Of a DNA stretch of 64,000 nucleotides, positions 16,127 through 24,996 are shown one piece after another; position 1 is the first letter of the stretch, and each line of letters starts with the position of its first letter. Under the pieces are notes generated by a model. The model did not search any database, was not told where the DNA came from, and saw only the letters and a list, made by a program, of their open reading frames with translations. Source of the stretch: a candidate division Zixibacteria bacterium RBG-1 (GTDB taxonomy: Bacteria; Zixibacteria; MSB-5A5; DSPP01; RBG-1); the NCBI GenBank assembly GCA_000447245.1, contig AUYT01000001.1, positions 1,110,001 through 1,174,000 on the forward strand. Direction: 5' to 3'. The position numbers and the translations under genes were made by a program.

Positions 16127-16981
16127 ATGAAATTATCTATCGTCATCGTGAGCTACAATGTGGGAAATTATCTGAAAAACTGCCTGGAATCGGTCAATAA
16201 AACAGCCAAAAATCTGCAGCCGGAAATAATAGTAGTGGATAATAATTCTTCGGATAATTCGCTTGAAATTCTAGAGAGAGAATTCCCGGAGGTCAGCGTA
16301 ATCAAAAATTCCAAAAATTACGGCTTTGCCAGAGGGGCCAATATCGGCATGAGGCAAGCCGGGGGGGAATTTGTCTTGCTTTTAAATCCGGACACTCTGG
16401 TTTCAGAATGTACAATAACCAGCCTGCTGGAGTATATGGAAAGCCATCCGGATGTCGGAATTTTGGGACCGCAATTGCAGGACCCGGATGGAAGCTTGCA
16501 GCACTCCTGCCGCAGTTTTCCGACCTGGTCGGTATATTTTTCCAACCGGCAGTCTCTTCTAAACCGTTTTTTCCCCTCCAATAAGTGGTCCAACAAATAT
16601 CTTTTAAAACAGATCGACCATAAACAAATTCAGGAAGTAGACTGGATCACCGGCTGCTGTCTGCTCTTGAGAAAAAAAATGCTGGAAGAAATCGATTATC
16701 TGGATGAGGATTTTTTCATGTATATTGAGGATGTGGATATAGCCCGCAGAGCCGAAGCCAAAAACTGGAAAGTGGTTTATTTCCCTCAAGCCAGATTGAT
16801 TCACTACAAATCTAAAAGCGTTCTTCAAAACAGGCTGGGAATGTTAGTGGAGCATCACAGAAGTATGTACCAATATTACTTGAAACATTTCCCTAAAAAC
16901 CCGGTGGTCAGGGTTTTGGTGTTCGGGGGAATTTTTTTACGTTTAGGGCTTTCGGTTTTAGGGATTAAACTTAAATCATAA
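16127..16981 (+). CDS. GT2 glycosyltransferase, rhamnosyltransferase (WbbL)-like
   Basis: 284 residues. The N-terminal pattern LSIVIVSYNVGNYLKNCLES, then VVDNNSSDNS, NYGFARGANIGM and LLNPDT (residues about 85-90) is typical of the WbbL/rhamnosyltransferase branch of GT2. Further on are GPQLQDPDGSLQHSCR, the WITGCCLLLRKK acceptor-side motif and FFMYIEDVDIARRA. It likely adds a deoxysugar or similar residue to a lipid-linked glycan. It starts one base after the DPM1-like gene. A hairpin with a T tract follows the stop codon directly, so this probably ends the 11.4-17.0 kb transcript. Confidence 0.9.
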   Translation: MKLSIVIVSYNVGNYLKNCLESVNKTAKNLQPEIIVVDNNSSDNSLEILEREFPEVSVIKNSKNYGFARGANIGMRQAGGEFVLLLNPDTLVSECTITSLLEYMESHPDVGILGPQLQDPDGSLQHSCRSFPTWSVYFSNRQSLLNRFFPSNKWSNKYLLKQIDHKQIQEVDWITGCCLLLRKKMLEEIDYLDEDFFMYIEDVDIARRAEAKNWKVVYFPQARLIHYKSKSVLQNRLGMLVEHHRSMYQYYLKHFPKNPVVRVLVFGGIFLRLGLSVLGIKLKS

Positions 16982-17009
16982 AACTTTCTTTGGAAGTTAT
17001 AATTTTTTT
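16982..17009 (+). terminator. Weak intrinsic terminator
   Basis: AACTTTC-TTT-GGAAGTT (7 bp stem, one G-T pair) directly after the stop codon, followed by ATAA and seven T. Confidence 0.45.
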
Positions 17010-17081
17010 AGGATAATCAGAAAATTTGAGCTCCAGAGCTGTAATGGACTAAACAGAAAATACAACGTATCATATTAGAAT

Positions 17082-18053
17082 ATGAACGGACAATTCCTGG
17101 ATTTTGAAAAGCCCATTTTAGAATTGGAAAAGAAGATCAAGGATATGAAAGATTTTGCGGCCGGAGAAAAGATGGAAATCTCCTCTGAAATCAGAGCCTG
17201 GGAGAAAAAATTAGAAAAACTGCAGAAGGATGTCTATTCCAAGCTCACGGCCTGGCAGAAAGTTCAATTAGCCCGGCATCCTTTAAGACCGCAGACCTCT
17301 GATTACATATCCCTCTTGTTCTCTGATTTTATCGAGCTGCACGGAGACCGGAATTTCGGGGATGACAAAGCCCTTATCGGGGGCTGGGGGAAATTAGAGG
17401 GAAAACATTTCATGCTAATCGGGCAGCAGAAAGGGAAAGATACAAAACAGAAACTGTTCCACAATTTCGGCATGATGCATCCGGAAGGGTATCGCAAAGC
17501 CCTCAGATTGATGCAGCAAGCCAGCCGGTTCCGAAAACCGATTCTAATCTTGATAGATACTCCGGGTGCCTTTCCCGGCATCGGCGCCGAAGAAAGAGGC
17601 CAGGCTCAGGCCATCGCTTATAATTTAAGGGAAATGTCCAATCTGAAAGTCCCCCTAATAATTGTAGTAATAGGGGAAGGAGCCAGCGGAGGGGCTTTGG
17701 GAATCGGAGTGGGGGATAAAATATTGATGTTAGAAAACTCCTGGTATTCGGTCATCTCACCGGAAGGATGTGCCGCCATTCTCTGGAGAGATTCCAGCAA
17801 AGCCCCTTTGGCCGCGGAAGCTCTGAAACTGACAGCCCAGGATTTATTGGAACTGAAGGTGATAGATAAGATAATCAAAGAGCCGTTGGGAGGGGCACAC
17901 CGCAATCCTGGCGAGCAGGCCCTGATATTAAAAAAGGAGATTCTAAAAGTTCTGGAAGAGTTGCAGGGTCTGACCCCCCAGGAATTAATCGAAAGAAGAA
18001 TCCAGAAATTCCGGGGGATGGGAATTCATTATCAAATAGAAGAGAAAGAATAA
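17082..18053 (+). CDS. accA: Acetyl-CoA carboxylase carboxyltransferase subunit alpha
   Basis: 323 residues, close to the usual 315-320. It transfers the carboxyl group from biotin to acetyl-CoA to give malonyl-CoA, with AccD as partner; accD is not in the window. Diagnostic stretches are [15 protein letters not shown] at the N-terminus, then [67 protein letters not shown] and [13 protein letters not shown]. No Shine-Dalgarno is visible before the ATG. It stands between a terminator and a repeat cluster, so it may be transcribed alone. Confidence 0.97.
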   Translation: MNGQFLDFEKPILELEKKIKDMKDFAAGEKMEISSEIRAWEKKLEKLQKDVYSKLTAWQKVQLARHPLRPQTSDYISLLFSDFIELHGDRNFGDDKALIGGWGKLEGKHFMLIGQQKGKDTKQKLFHNFGMMHPEGYRKALRLMQQASRFRKPILILIDTPGAFPGIGAEERGQAQAIAYNLREMSNLKVPLIIVVIGEGASGGALGIGVGDKILMLENSWYSVISPEGCAAILWRDSSKAPLAAEALKLTAQDLLELKVIDKIIKEPLGGAHRNPGEQALILKKEILKVLEELQGLTPQELIERRIQKFRGMGIHYQIEEKE

Positions 18054-18107
18054 AAAATATAATGAAAATTGTTCAGCAACCTAAAGGTCTGGATAATCTC
18101 GATATAA

Positions 18108-18174
18108 ATGGTTAGATTCATACTGAGCTCGGCGAACTCTAAATTCACAGTAAATGGCTCTATAAACCCGCCAT
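18108..18174 (+). repeat. ATGG...CCAT elements upstream of the Trm112-like gene
   Basis: A degenerate copy starts ATGGTTAGATTCATACTGAG at 18108. A 21-base copy, ATGGCTC-TATAAAC-CCGCCAT, occupies 18154-18174 and is followed directly by the AAGGAG ribosome binding site of the next gene. Confidence 0.6.
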
Positions 18175-18186
18175 GAAGGAGTATAC

Positions 18187-18351
18187 ATGTTAAAAGAAGA
18201 GTTACTAAAAGTTTTAGCTTGTCCGGGATGCAAGGGGGATTTAAATTATAAAAAAGAGGAGAACAAACTGGTTTGCCAGAAATGTCGTCTGAAATTTAAA
18301 ATACAGGATGACATTCCCATAATGCTTTTGGACCAAGCCGAGAAATTTTAA
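18187..18351 (+). CDS. Trm112/YcaR-like zinc-ribbon mini-protein
   Basis: A 54-residue reading frame beginning MLKEELLKVLACPGCKGDL and containing VCQKCRLKFKIQDDIPIML. The two CxxC pairs and the LACPxCKG...DIPIML frame match the Trm112/UPF0434 (YcaR) family. Eukaryotic and archaeal Trm112 activates methyltransferases; the role of the bacterial members is less clear. AAGGAG lies five bases before the ATG, an optimal ribosome binding site. It sits between accA and the PTS IIA gene, framed on both sides by ATGG...CCAT repeats. Confidence 0.88.
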   Translation: MLKEELLKVLACPGCKGDLNYKKEENKLVCQKCRLKFKIQDDIPIMLLDQAEKF

Positions 18352-18375
18352 ATATGGTCGCAATCAAAGTGGAAA

Positions 18376-18525
18376 ATGGTTAGACTAGGCTCTCCATAGA
18401 TGGCTCGATTTATAGTGAGCCGGCCGAACTATAAACTCGCCATGATGGTTCGAATTATTCCTATGAGTCAGAGTGAATGAGGCAGAATGAATAAACTCAC
18501 CATAATGGTTCGATGAACTCACCAT
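18376..18525 (+). repeat. Tandem array of degenerate ATGG...CCAT elements
   Basis: At least three units lie in 150 bases: 18376-18397 (ATGGTTAGAC...TCTCCAT), 18400-18443 (ATGGCTCGATTTATAG...CTATAAACTCGCCAT, with an inner TTTATAG/CTATAAA hairpin) and 18505-18525 (ATGGTTCGATG-AACTCACCAT). A half unit, ATGGTTCGAATTATTCC, begins at 18445. The last unit ends two bases before the AAGGAG of the next gene. Confidence 0.65.
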
Positions 18526-18538
18526 AAAAGGAGAAGAG

Positions 18539-18991
18539 ATGAAATTATCCAAATTCACAGAAGAAAGTCTGATAAACTTCAATTTAAAAGGGACAAGCAA
18601 AAACGAAATCATCAACGAGCTGGTGGATCTGGCCGCCAAGTCCAAACTGGTCAGAGAGCGGGATGAGCTACACCAGGCGGTAATAGAACGGGAAAAGCTG
18701 GTCACCACCGGGGTCGGATACGGAGTAGCCTTCCCCCATGCCAAGACCAAAGCGGTCAAAGGGATTCTAATCGCCTTCGGTCGCTCCAGCACCGGTGTTG
18801 ATTTTGAAGCCATGGATAAAAAACTGGTGCACCTGTTCTTCCTGATTGCAGCCCCGGAAGATGCCATCGGAGCTCATTTAAATGTCATGGCCCGCTTATC
18901 CTACATCATGAAATCCGAAAAAGTGCGGGAAAAACTGATGCAGACCCAAAGCCCCAAAGAGCTTTTGGAAGTAATCGATTCGGTGGACTAG
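18539..18991 (+). CDS. PTS EIIA (fructose/nitrogen type) domain protein
   Basis: 150 residues, a single type-2 EIIA domain. The phospho-accepting histidine is H67 in GVAFPHAKT. Other conserved stretches are REKLVTTGVGYG, HLFFLIAAPEDAIGAHLNVMARLS and the C-terminal SPKELLEVID. With no EIIB or EIIC gene nearby, a regulatory role like EIIA-Ntr (PtsN) is more likely than sugar transport. AAGGAG lies five bases before the ATG. It precedes mreCD, so a link between phosphotransfer state and envelope growth is possible but only inferred. Confidence 0.9.
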   Translation: MKLSKFTEESLINFNLKGTSKNEIINELVDLAAKSKLVRERDELHQAVIEREKLVTTGVGYGVAFPHAKTKAVKGILIAFGRSSTGVDFEAMDKKLVHLFFLIAAPEDAIGAHLNVMARLSYIMKSEKVREKLMQTQSPKELLEVIDSVD

Positions 18992-19084
18992 CCCGAAACT
19001 AGAGTTTGAAAGCACAGGAGGTCAGTGAAAATAACCGATAAGGTTAATAAACAGTAACCAGAGAAATTACGACAAGCAGAAGTA

Positions 19085-19097
19085 ATGGTTCCGCCAT
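19085..19097 (+). repeat. Short ATGG...CCAT element upstream of mreC
   Basis: The 13-base unit ATGGTTCCGCCAT, three bases before the mreC start codon. No Shine-Dalgarno is visible between it and the ATG. Confidence 0.5.
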
Positions 19098-19100
19098 AAA

Positions 19101-19886
19101 ATGAAGCTTCTTATCCTGAAAAGTCGAAAGAATTTAATTTTCACTGTGGCCCTAATCCTATCCGTGGCACTTCTAGCTTCCGGCGAAAAAATCAAGCTGG
19201 CCGTTTCCAATATTACCCTGAAATTTTTCTACTCCCCTTTTTTTGAAATCAACAACCGCACCCAGGTTCTGTACCAGGTGCATGAAAAGAACAAATCCCA
19301 GCAGGACCAGATAATCAATCTGATTTTGGAAAACAGCAGCCTAAGAGAACAGGGCCTGGAAAATCAGAGACTAAGAGAGCTTTTGGGATATAAAACTCAG
19401 GTTCGCTATAAAGTGATGGCGGCAGAAGTGGTGGGAACGGATCCGCAGAGAAAAACCAGCGCTGTAGTCATCAATATAGGCAGCTTTGCCGGGGTAAAAA
19501 GAAATATGTCGGTGGTAAATGTGGAGGGGCTGGTGGGGAAGGTGATAGAAGTTTTTCCCACAAGTTCTTTGGTGCAGTTATTATTCGACCCCAACTGTCA
19601 GGTTTCAGCCATAGACCAGAGAAGCCGGGATCAGGGTATAATAAAATGGGAAAAAGGCTGGGAGCTGGATTTGGAATATGTACCGGCCACTGCCGATATA
19701 CTGGTAGGTGATGAAATCGTCACATCCGGCTATGGCGGGATTTTCCCGGCTGGCTTGAAAATCGGGGTAGTAACCAAAGTTATCAAAAATCCCAACATTC
19801 TGTTTCAGAATATAAAAGTTAAACCGTATGTCAAAATAAACAACTTAGAAGAAGTTTTCGTAGTGGAGCAGGAAAGGGTGTCCTGA
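19101..19886 (+). CDS. mreC: Rod shape-determining protein MreC
   Basis: 261 residues. One N-terminal membrane segment (LIFTVALILSVALLASG), a coiled coil at about residues 55-95 (QVHEKNKSQQDQIINLILEN...ENQRLRELLGYK) and two periplasmic beta-barrel domains. Family motifs are INIGSFAGVKRNMSVVNVEGLVGKV, SLVQLLFDPNCQVSA and the GDEIVTSGYGGIFPAGLKIG signature near residue 210. MreC organises the elongasome in the periplasm and contacts PBP2. mreD follows after ten bases; mreB is not in the window. Confidence 0.95.
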   Translation: MKLLILKSRKNLIFTVALILSVALLASGEKIKLAVSNITLKFFYSPFFEINNRTQVLYQVHEKNKSQQDQIINLILENSSLREQGLENQRLRELLGYKTQVRYKVMAAEVVGTDPQRKTSAVVINIGSFAGVKRNMSVVNVEGLVGKVIEVFPTSSLVQLLFDPNCQVSAIDQRSRDQGIIKWEKGWELDLEYVPATADILVGDEIVTSGYGGIFPAGLKIGVVTKVIKNPNILFQNIKVKPYVKINNLEEVFVVEQERVS

Positions 19887-19896
19887 ACAGAAAAAT

Positions 19897-20409
19897 ATGT
19901 TATTTGAAAATATATTTTATTCCAGAATAATAAATTTTTTGATTCTGTTTTTCTTTTTGCTCTTTTTCCAGAGTCTGATTTCCGACTGGATAACCATAAA
20001 GGGAGCCCGGCTGGACCTGGGTATTTTTATCTTGGTATATTTGGCCCTTAATTATGGCGCCACCGAAGCGGTAATCTTCGGTTTTATCTGGGGGCTTCTT
20101 TTGGATGTCTTCAACCCTTCTTTGTTGGGCTTGGGGACTTTGACCAAGGTGATTTTGGGCTTCGCTCTGGCAAATTTCAAATCTCAATTGTATTTTGAGA
20201 CCTCTTTGCCCCGGGCTTTGATTATCTTCGGAGCGGTCGTTTTCAATGAGCTGATTTACAATTTAGTGGCTTTGAATGCCAACTTTACCTCTCTGGCCAA
20301 TATTTTTTTCAGATTCACCCTGCCCTCCGCCTTATACACCAGCCTGGTGGGAACTTTGTTCTGGCTGTGGAGAGACAGAACCCATACACTGAAAGCTGGA
20401 GTCAAATAA
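19897..20409 (+). CDS. mreD: Rod shape-determining protein MreD
   Basis: 170 residues with five hydrophobic segments and little else, as expected for MreD, the small integral membrane member of the elongasome. Recognition rests on its place between mreC and mrdA, its length, and the characteristic LALNYGATEAVIFGFIWGLLLDVFNPSLLGLGTL segment in residues 49-83, which resembles MreD. Its TAA stop overlaps the ATG of mrdA by one base, which implies coupled translation. Confidence 0.88.
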   Translation: MLFENIFYSRIINFLILFFFLLFFQSLISDWITIKGARLDLGIFILVYLALNYGATEAVIFGFIWGLLLDVFNPSLLGLGTLTKVILGFALANFKSQLYFETSLPRALIIFGAVVFNELIYNLVALNANFTSLANIFFRFTLPSALYTSLVGTLFWLWRDRTHTLKAGVK

Positions 20410-22184
20410 TGGAAAGCCGCGAAAGAAGAGCTCACTTAACCAGGTATCTGATATTGGGGATATTTTTCCTTTTGTTTGTGAAAATTTTTTATTTACAGGT
20501 GCTCAACTACGGATTCTACAAGCAGATGTCCGACAAAAACCGCATTCGCTTAATACCCCAGCCGGCTCCGCGGGGGATAATTAAGGATAGAAATGGAAAG
20601 CAGTTGGCATCCAACCGGGCTTCCTTCACGGTCTCAGTCATTCCCTATGAAGTCAAAAATCTGAATCACACCTTAAGTCTTTTGAGCAAGATTTTGAAAA
20701 CCGATTATCAAGAGCTTTCCAAAAAAGTAGAAGAAGCCGGCTTAAAATCTTTCCCTCCGGTAAAATTACAACAGGACTTAGATTTTAGCACTCTCTCCCA
20801 GATTGCCGAAAAATCCGAAGAATTAGGAGGGGTCATCTACCAGATTGAGCCGATCCGTCAGTACCCCCAGCAAAACTGGGCCAGCCATCTTTTGGGTTAT
20901 GTGAGCGAAATCTCCAAAACAGAGTTAGAAAAATTAGCCCGTTTGAATCTCAGGCAAGGGGTGTACATAGGAAAGGACGGGGTGGAAAAAAAATATGATG
21001 AGTATCTGAGAGGAAAAGAGGGTTGTAATTTCCTGGAAGTGACTGCTTCCGGAAGAGTTTTGGGTCCGCTGAAAGATAAAATACCGGAAGAGCCCTTACC
21101 CGGTCTGGAGTTGAAATTAACCATCGACGCCGACTTAGAAGCTATAGCTGAATCGGTTCTGTCAAATTATCCGGCCGGAGCCATCGTGGCTCTGGACCCC
21201 CAAAGCGGTGAAATTTTATGCGCGGCCAGCTATCCGGGGTTCGACGCCAATATGTTTCTATCCACTTTGACTCCGGAGCTGTGGAAACAGATTTCCACTG
21301 CCCCCAACTTTCCTCTGATTGACCGCTGTTTTCAGGGTAGTTATCCTCCCGGCTCAATAGCAAAAATTATAATCGCCGGGGCAGCTTTGGAGGCCGGACT
21401 GATAACTAAAGAGACCAGATTTTCCCCCTGTCACGGTTTTTATACTTTCGGCACACGTACTTTCAGATGCTGGAAGCCAGAAGGTCATGGTCAGCTGAAT
21501 TTAATCGACGCCATAGCTCAGTCCTGCGATGTCTACTTCTATCAGTTGGGGTTAAAAGTCGGAATCGAAAAAATTGCAAATTCCGCTTCCAACTGCGGTT
21601 GGGGAAAAAAATTGGGAGTGGATCTGCCGGATGAAAATTCCGGGCTGGTTCCTTCAATTCCATACTATGACAAAAAATACGGGACCGGTAAATGGCCCAA
21701 AAGTTTAGTTTTAAACATTGCCATCGGTCAGGGGGAATTTCTGACCACACCCTTACAGGTAGCGGCACTTTACGCGGCTTTGGGAAATCAGGGTATTATG
21801 TATCAGCCCTATATTGTCAAAGAGATAATATCTCCCACTCAAAGACTGGTCACCACCAAAAACATAATCAGACAGCTACCATTTTCTGCCAAAACCCTGG
21901 AGATTTTAAATCAGGGTTTGCAGGAGGTGGTTCACAGCCCTGAAGGAACCGGACAAATTGCCAGAGTGGAAGGGATAAAAACCGCCGGAAAAACCGGCAC
22001 CGCTCAAAACCCCTTCGGCCTTGAGCATGCCTGGTTTGTGGGTTATGCGCCGGCCGATTACCCTAAGATTGCCGTGGCAGTGCTATTAGAAAATACCGGT
22101 CACGGAGGTGAGTTTGCGGCCCCGGTGGCTAAAAAAATTATGGAAGCTTATTTAAAACAAGTAGTTCAAATGGTGCAAAATTAA
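20409..22184 (+). CDS. mrdA: Penicillin-binding protein 2 (elongasome transpeptidase)
   Basis: 591 residues from the ATG that overlaps the mreD stop; the longer open frame upstream only translates mreD. One N-terminal membrane helix (YLILGIFFLLFVKIFYLQV) is followed by the dimerisation domain (PRGIIKDRNGKQLASN) and the transpeptidase. The active-site motif is S316-x-x-K319 in YPPGSIAKI, where most homologs have a G-S-T-x-K-like motif; the serine and lysine are kept. The SxN-type motif is SCD in AQSCDVYFYQLG and the third motif is KTG in AGKTGTAQ. It cross-links peptidoglycan during side-wall growth together with RodA. Confidence 0.96.
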   Translation: MESRERRAHLTRYLILGIFFLLFVKIFYLQVLNYGFYKQMSDKNRIRLIPQPAPRGIIKDRNGKQLASNRASFTVSVIPYEVKNLNHTLSLLSKILKTDYQELSKKVEEAGLKSFPPVKLQQDLDFSTLSQIAEKSEELGGVIYQIEPIRQYPQQNWASHLLGYVSEISKTELEKLARLNLRQGVYIGKDGVEKKYDEYLRGKEGCNFLEVTASGRVLGPLKDKIPEEPLPGLELKLTIDADLEAIAESVLSNYPAGAIVALDPQSGEILCAASYPGFDANMFLSTLTPELWKQISTAPNFPLIDRCFQGSYPPGSIAKIIIAGAALEAGLITKETRFSPCHGFYTFGTRTFRCWKPEGHGQLNLIDAIAQSCDVYFYQLGLKVGIEKIANSASNCGWGKKLGVDLPDENSGLVPSIPYYDKKYGTGKWPKSLVLNIAIGQGEFLTTPLQVAALYAALGNQGIMYQPYIVKEIISPTQRLVTTKNIIRQLPFSAKTLEILNQGLQEVVHSPEGTGQIARVEGIKTAGKTGTAQNPFGLEHAWFVGYAPADYPKIAVAVLLENTGHGGEFAAPVAKKIMEAYLKQVVQMVQN

Positions 22185-22185
22185 G

Positions 22186-23409
22186 ATGAAAGCTTTCAAT
22201 CCCAAAAGCTGGGACTGGTTTTTGGTCGGCTCGGCCCTGCTTTTATCCTTAATCGGAGTTTTATTAATCTACAGCGCCAAATTTAACACGGTTTCTCTGG
22301 CAGATAAGGAGCTCTACATCAAGCAGACTATGTGGCTGGGTCTGGCACTTTTGGTCTTTTTGGTCACCAAAGAAATTCCTCCCAAGCTGCATGAAGCTTT
22401 GGCTTATTTCTATTACGCTGCCGGAGTATTGCTTTTACTCTTGCTCTTGGCTTTCGGGGCCACTAAAATGGGAGCTACCCGCTGGTTTGCTTTGGGCAAT
22501 TTCAATTTACAGCCGGGTGAGATTATGAAAATTGCCCTGATTATGGCTTTGTCTAGATTTTTGGTTTATTCCAAAAGGTCCCCACGGGATCTGACCTGGG
22601 TTTTGATTTCGGCCCTTCTGGCCTTGGTTCCTGTGGCTTTGGTTTTGAAGCAGCCGGACCTGGGAACTTCCATAGTTTTCGTGGTCTTGCTCTTTGCCAT
22701 GCTTTTTTGGGCCGGTTTACCCTATTATTTTTTGCTGCTCTTAATTACCCCGATTTTCAGTTTAGTCACGGCTTTTCACTGGATTTCCTGGGGATTATTT
22801 TTTGTGGCGCTTCTGGTTTTCCTATATCACCTGAGACCGGGTTTATGGTTCTCCAGCTTTCTGGTTATAACCAATCTGGCCTGCGGAGTTTTGACTCCCT
22901 TGGTCTGGCACCGGCTGCATGATTATCAAAAATTAAGAATCATCAGTTTTCTTAATCCGGGGAATGACCCGCTGGGTGCCGGTTATCAAATCATTCAGTC
23001 CCAGGTAGCCATCGGCTCCGGTGGTCTTTTGGGAAAAGGGTTTTTGCACGGCACTCAAAATAAATTAGAATTTTTGCCGGAGCAGCATACGGATTTTGTC
23101 TTTTCGGTTTTGGGGGAGGAATTCGGACTGGTGGGAGGTATCATATTATTGGCCATTTTCGCTTTATTTTTATTCAGAGCCATAGGTATCGCCTACAAAT
23201 CCCGCAACCGCTGGGCTTCTTTTGCGGCCTGGGGGATTGCTTCTTATTTTGCTTTTCAAATTTTCATCAATTTAGGAATGACAGTGGGGATTATGCCGGT
23301 TACCGGTCTGCCGTTGCCTTTTGTCAGTTATGGGGGAAGTTCGCTTTTGGTGAGCTGGATAATGGTGGGAATTCTGCAGGCGATTTACAGCAAGAGGTAT
23401 GAATATTGA
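22186..23409 (+). CDS. rodA: Peptidoglycan glycosyltransferase RodA
   Basis: 407 residues, about ten membrane segments, SEDS family. Family markers are LGNFNLQPGEIMKIALIMALSRF near residue 105, KQPDLGTSIVFV, the extracytoplasmic QSQVAIGSGGLLGKGFLHG...FLPEQHTDFVFSVLGEEFG block and the C-terminal MTVGIMPVTGLPLPFVSYGGSSL signature. It polymerises lipid II with PBP2 as partner, and its gene starts one base after the mrdA stop. It closes the mreC-mreD-mrdA-rodA group. Confidence 0.96.
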   Translation: MKAFNPKSWDWFLVGSALLLSLIGVLLIYSAKFNTVSLADKELYIKQTMWLGLALLVFLVTKEIPPKLHEALAYFYYAAGVLLLLLLLAFGATKMGATRWFALGNFNLQPGEIMKIALIMALSRFLVYSKRSPRDLTWVLISALLALVPVALVLKQPDLGTSIVFVVLLFAMLFWAGLPYYFLLLLITPIFSLVTAFHWISWGLFFVALLVFLYHLRPGLWFSSFLVITNLACGVLTPLVWHRLHDYQKLRIISFLNPGNDPLGAGYQIIQSQVAIGSGGLLGKGFLHGTQNKLEFLPEQHTDFVFSVLGEEFGLVGGIILLAIFALFLFRAIGIAYKSRNRWASFAAWGIASYFAFQIFINLGMTVGIMPVTGLPLPFVSYGGSSLLVSWIMVGILQAIYSKRYEY

Positions 23410-23447
23410 TTATTGATTTTTTCCCCTAAATTAGTTAAAGTAGTTCG

Positions 23448-24131
23448 ATGAAAAAGTTAATTTATCTCGGTTGCCTTGAGATTTTGTTTCTGGTCTTCAT
23501 TAGCTTCAAACTCTGTGAATCAGGCGATAAATCGAACAAAATATCAATCGATGACTTTCCCATGACAGTTGGGTCTCAATGGACCTTCGTGCGGACTGAT
23601 TCTCTGTTTGAATATGGAGATCCCAAACGAACGGTAGTAAAGGAGACGGTTACCGTCCAAATTGCAAACGAACATTCAGTAAACAGTAAGGAAAAAATTC
23701 TTGAATGGATACGCACCTTCGACAATACAGTGGATACTGAATATGCCGTCATCCAAGGGGATACAATAATGCTGGCTACTTCTATGGACCCTGTTAAGAG
23801 TTCAGTTGTATTTCACTTTGTCTTTCCTATTAAAATCGGTAAAGGTTGGTCAGGACCATCATCCTTTCGTAATTCAGATTACTACATGGTTATGGAACCG
23901 GAATCGGTATTAGTTCCAGCTGGAAATTTTGCTACTGCTTACTTGATTCGCAGAATTACAGGAGATTTGAGCAACCTTGGATTGATCAAATATTGGGTAG
24001 TGCCAAAAATAGGAATTGTCAAAATGGCTAGAAGTAATCTACTTATCTTGGGAAAAGAATATTATCCAACATCTTCAGCCTATGAAAAAATTGCGATCTG
24101 GGAGCTGATAGAATATAAAGTTAAAGAATAG
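23448..24131 (+). CDS. Exported protein of unknown function
   Basis: 227 residues. A hydrophobic N-terminus (YLGCLEILFLVFISFKLCESG) acts as a signal peptide or anchor. A cysteine falls at its end, but the lipobox is not canonical. The mature part is beta-rich, with phrases such as FPMTVGSQWTFVRTDS, FPIKIGKGWSGPSSF, VPAGNFATAYLIRR and KYWVVPKIGIVKMA. These resemble small secreted proteins of FCB genomes that begin with a 'PLKVGNYWVY'-like motif, but I cannot assign a function. It lies between rodA and lgt, and its wording looks more AT-rich than the neighbouring genes, so it may be a later insertion. Confidence 0.75.
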   Translation: MKKLIYLGCLEILFLVFISFKLCESGDKSNKISIDDFPMTVGSQWTFVRTDSLFEYGDPKRTVVKETVTVQIANEHSVNSKEKILEWIRTFDNTVDTEYAVIQGDTIMLATSMDPVKSSVVFHFVFPIKIGKGWSGPSSFRNSDYYMVMEPESVLVPAGNFATAYLIRRITGDLSNLGLIKYWVVPKIGIVKMARSNLLILGKEYYPTSSAYEKIAIWELIEYKVKE

Positions 24132-24174
24132 CATGTTGAAAATTGATTGCAGCTCTATGCAGATAAGACCATAA

Positions 24175-24984
24175 ATGCATCCTACTTTATTTAAAATAGG
24201 GATATTTGAAGTGCGAGCTTTCGGCTCCCTTTTGGCGCTTTCCTTCATTATAGGAATCATCCTGGCGGCTAAGCGGGGGAAAAAAGCCGGCCTGGACCCC
24301 AAATTTATCATGGATCTGGGGCTGGTAATTTTAGTTTCCTCCATAATCGGCTCTCGTTTTTTCTACGTCATTTTCCACCTGGATGAATTCAAAGGACACT
24401 GGGCAGATATTTTCAATCCCTTTCAATCTTCCGGAGAATTCGGGATAGCCGGTTTATCCATGCTGGGCGGGGTAATTTTGTCCATCGCCTCCGGAATAAT
24501 TTATATAATTTTGAAGAAACAGCCGTTGTGGAAAATTGCCGACATTATGGCTCCCGGCTTTGTCTTGGGAATCGGGATTACCCGTTTGGGATGTTTTTTG
24601 AACGGCTGCTGTTTCGGCGAGCCGACCGCAAGTTTTTTGGGAATTGTATTCCCTTCCGACTGCGCGGCCGGATTTACTTTTTCCAATGTGCCTTTATATC
24701 CGACCCAGCTTTTTTCCTCTTTTAAGGGATTTTTTATTTTTTTTGTGATACTGTTTTTGGAAAGATACAAAAAATTTGACGGGTTTACCTTCTGGCTGAT
24801 GCTGATGCTGTTTTCTGCCGGCAGATTTATAATCGACTTCTACAGATATTATGAGCCCAGCATGCGAGTAAATCTGTTAGGCATGGACTGGTCGGTCAAT
24901 CAGATTATATCTGTTTTTATTTTTATTTTTTCGGGATTTATGTTGCGGGTTTTGAGCAGAAGAAAACCGATCGGCACAACTTAA
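24175..24984 (+). CDS. lgt: Prolipoprotein diacylglyceryl transferase
   Basis: 269 residues with about seven membrane segments. It moves diacylglyceryl from phosphatidylglycerol to the lipobox cysteine of prolipoproteins. Family stretches are MHPTLFKIGIFEVRAFGSLLALSF at residues 1-24, IIGSRFFYVIFH, GLSMLGGVI, the Lgt signature region GIGITRLGCFLNGCCFGEPT near residues 134-153, and PLYPTQLFSSFKGF. The signature is slightly unusual, with Cys-Cys after the Asn-Gly. comF begins 12 bases downstream. Confidence 0.94.
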   Translation: MHPTLFKIGIFEVRAFGSLLALSFIIGIILAAKRGKKAGLDPKFIMDLGLVILVSSIIGSRFFYVIFHLDEFKGHWADIFNPFQSSGEFGIAGLSMLGGVILSIASGIIYIILKKQPLWKIADIMAPGFVLGIGITRLGCFLNGCCFGEPTASFLGIVFPSDCAAGFTFSNVPLYPTQLFSSFKGFFIFFVILFLERYKKFDGFTFWLMLMLFSAGRFIIDFYRYYEPSMRVNLLGMDWSVNQIISVFIFIFSGFMLRVLSRRKPIGTT

Positions 24985-24996
24985 AATTTGGTCTAA

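Noticed and set aside
18098-18525. CRISPR array, because of several repeated ATGG...CCAT units
   Set aside because: The units are degenerate and irregularly spaced, have no uniform spacers, and no cas genes are present.
20367-20408. Upstream extension of the PBP2 frame
   Set aside because: It only overlaps the end of mreD in another frame; the ATG overlapping the mreD stop gives the normal N-terminus.
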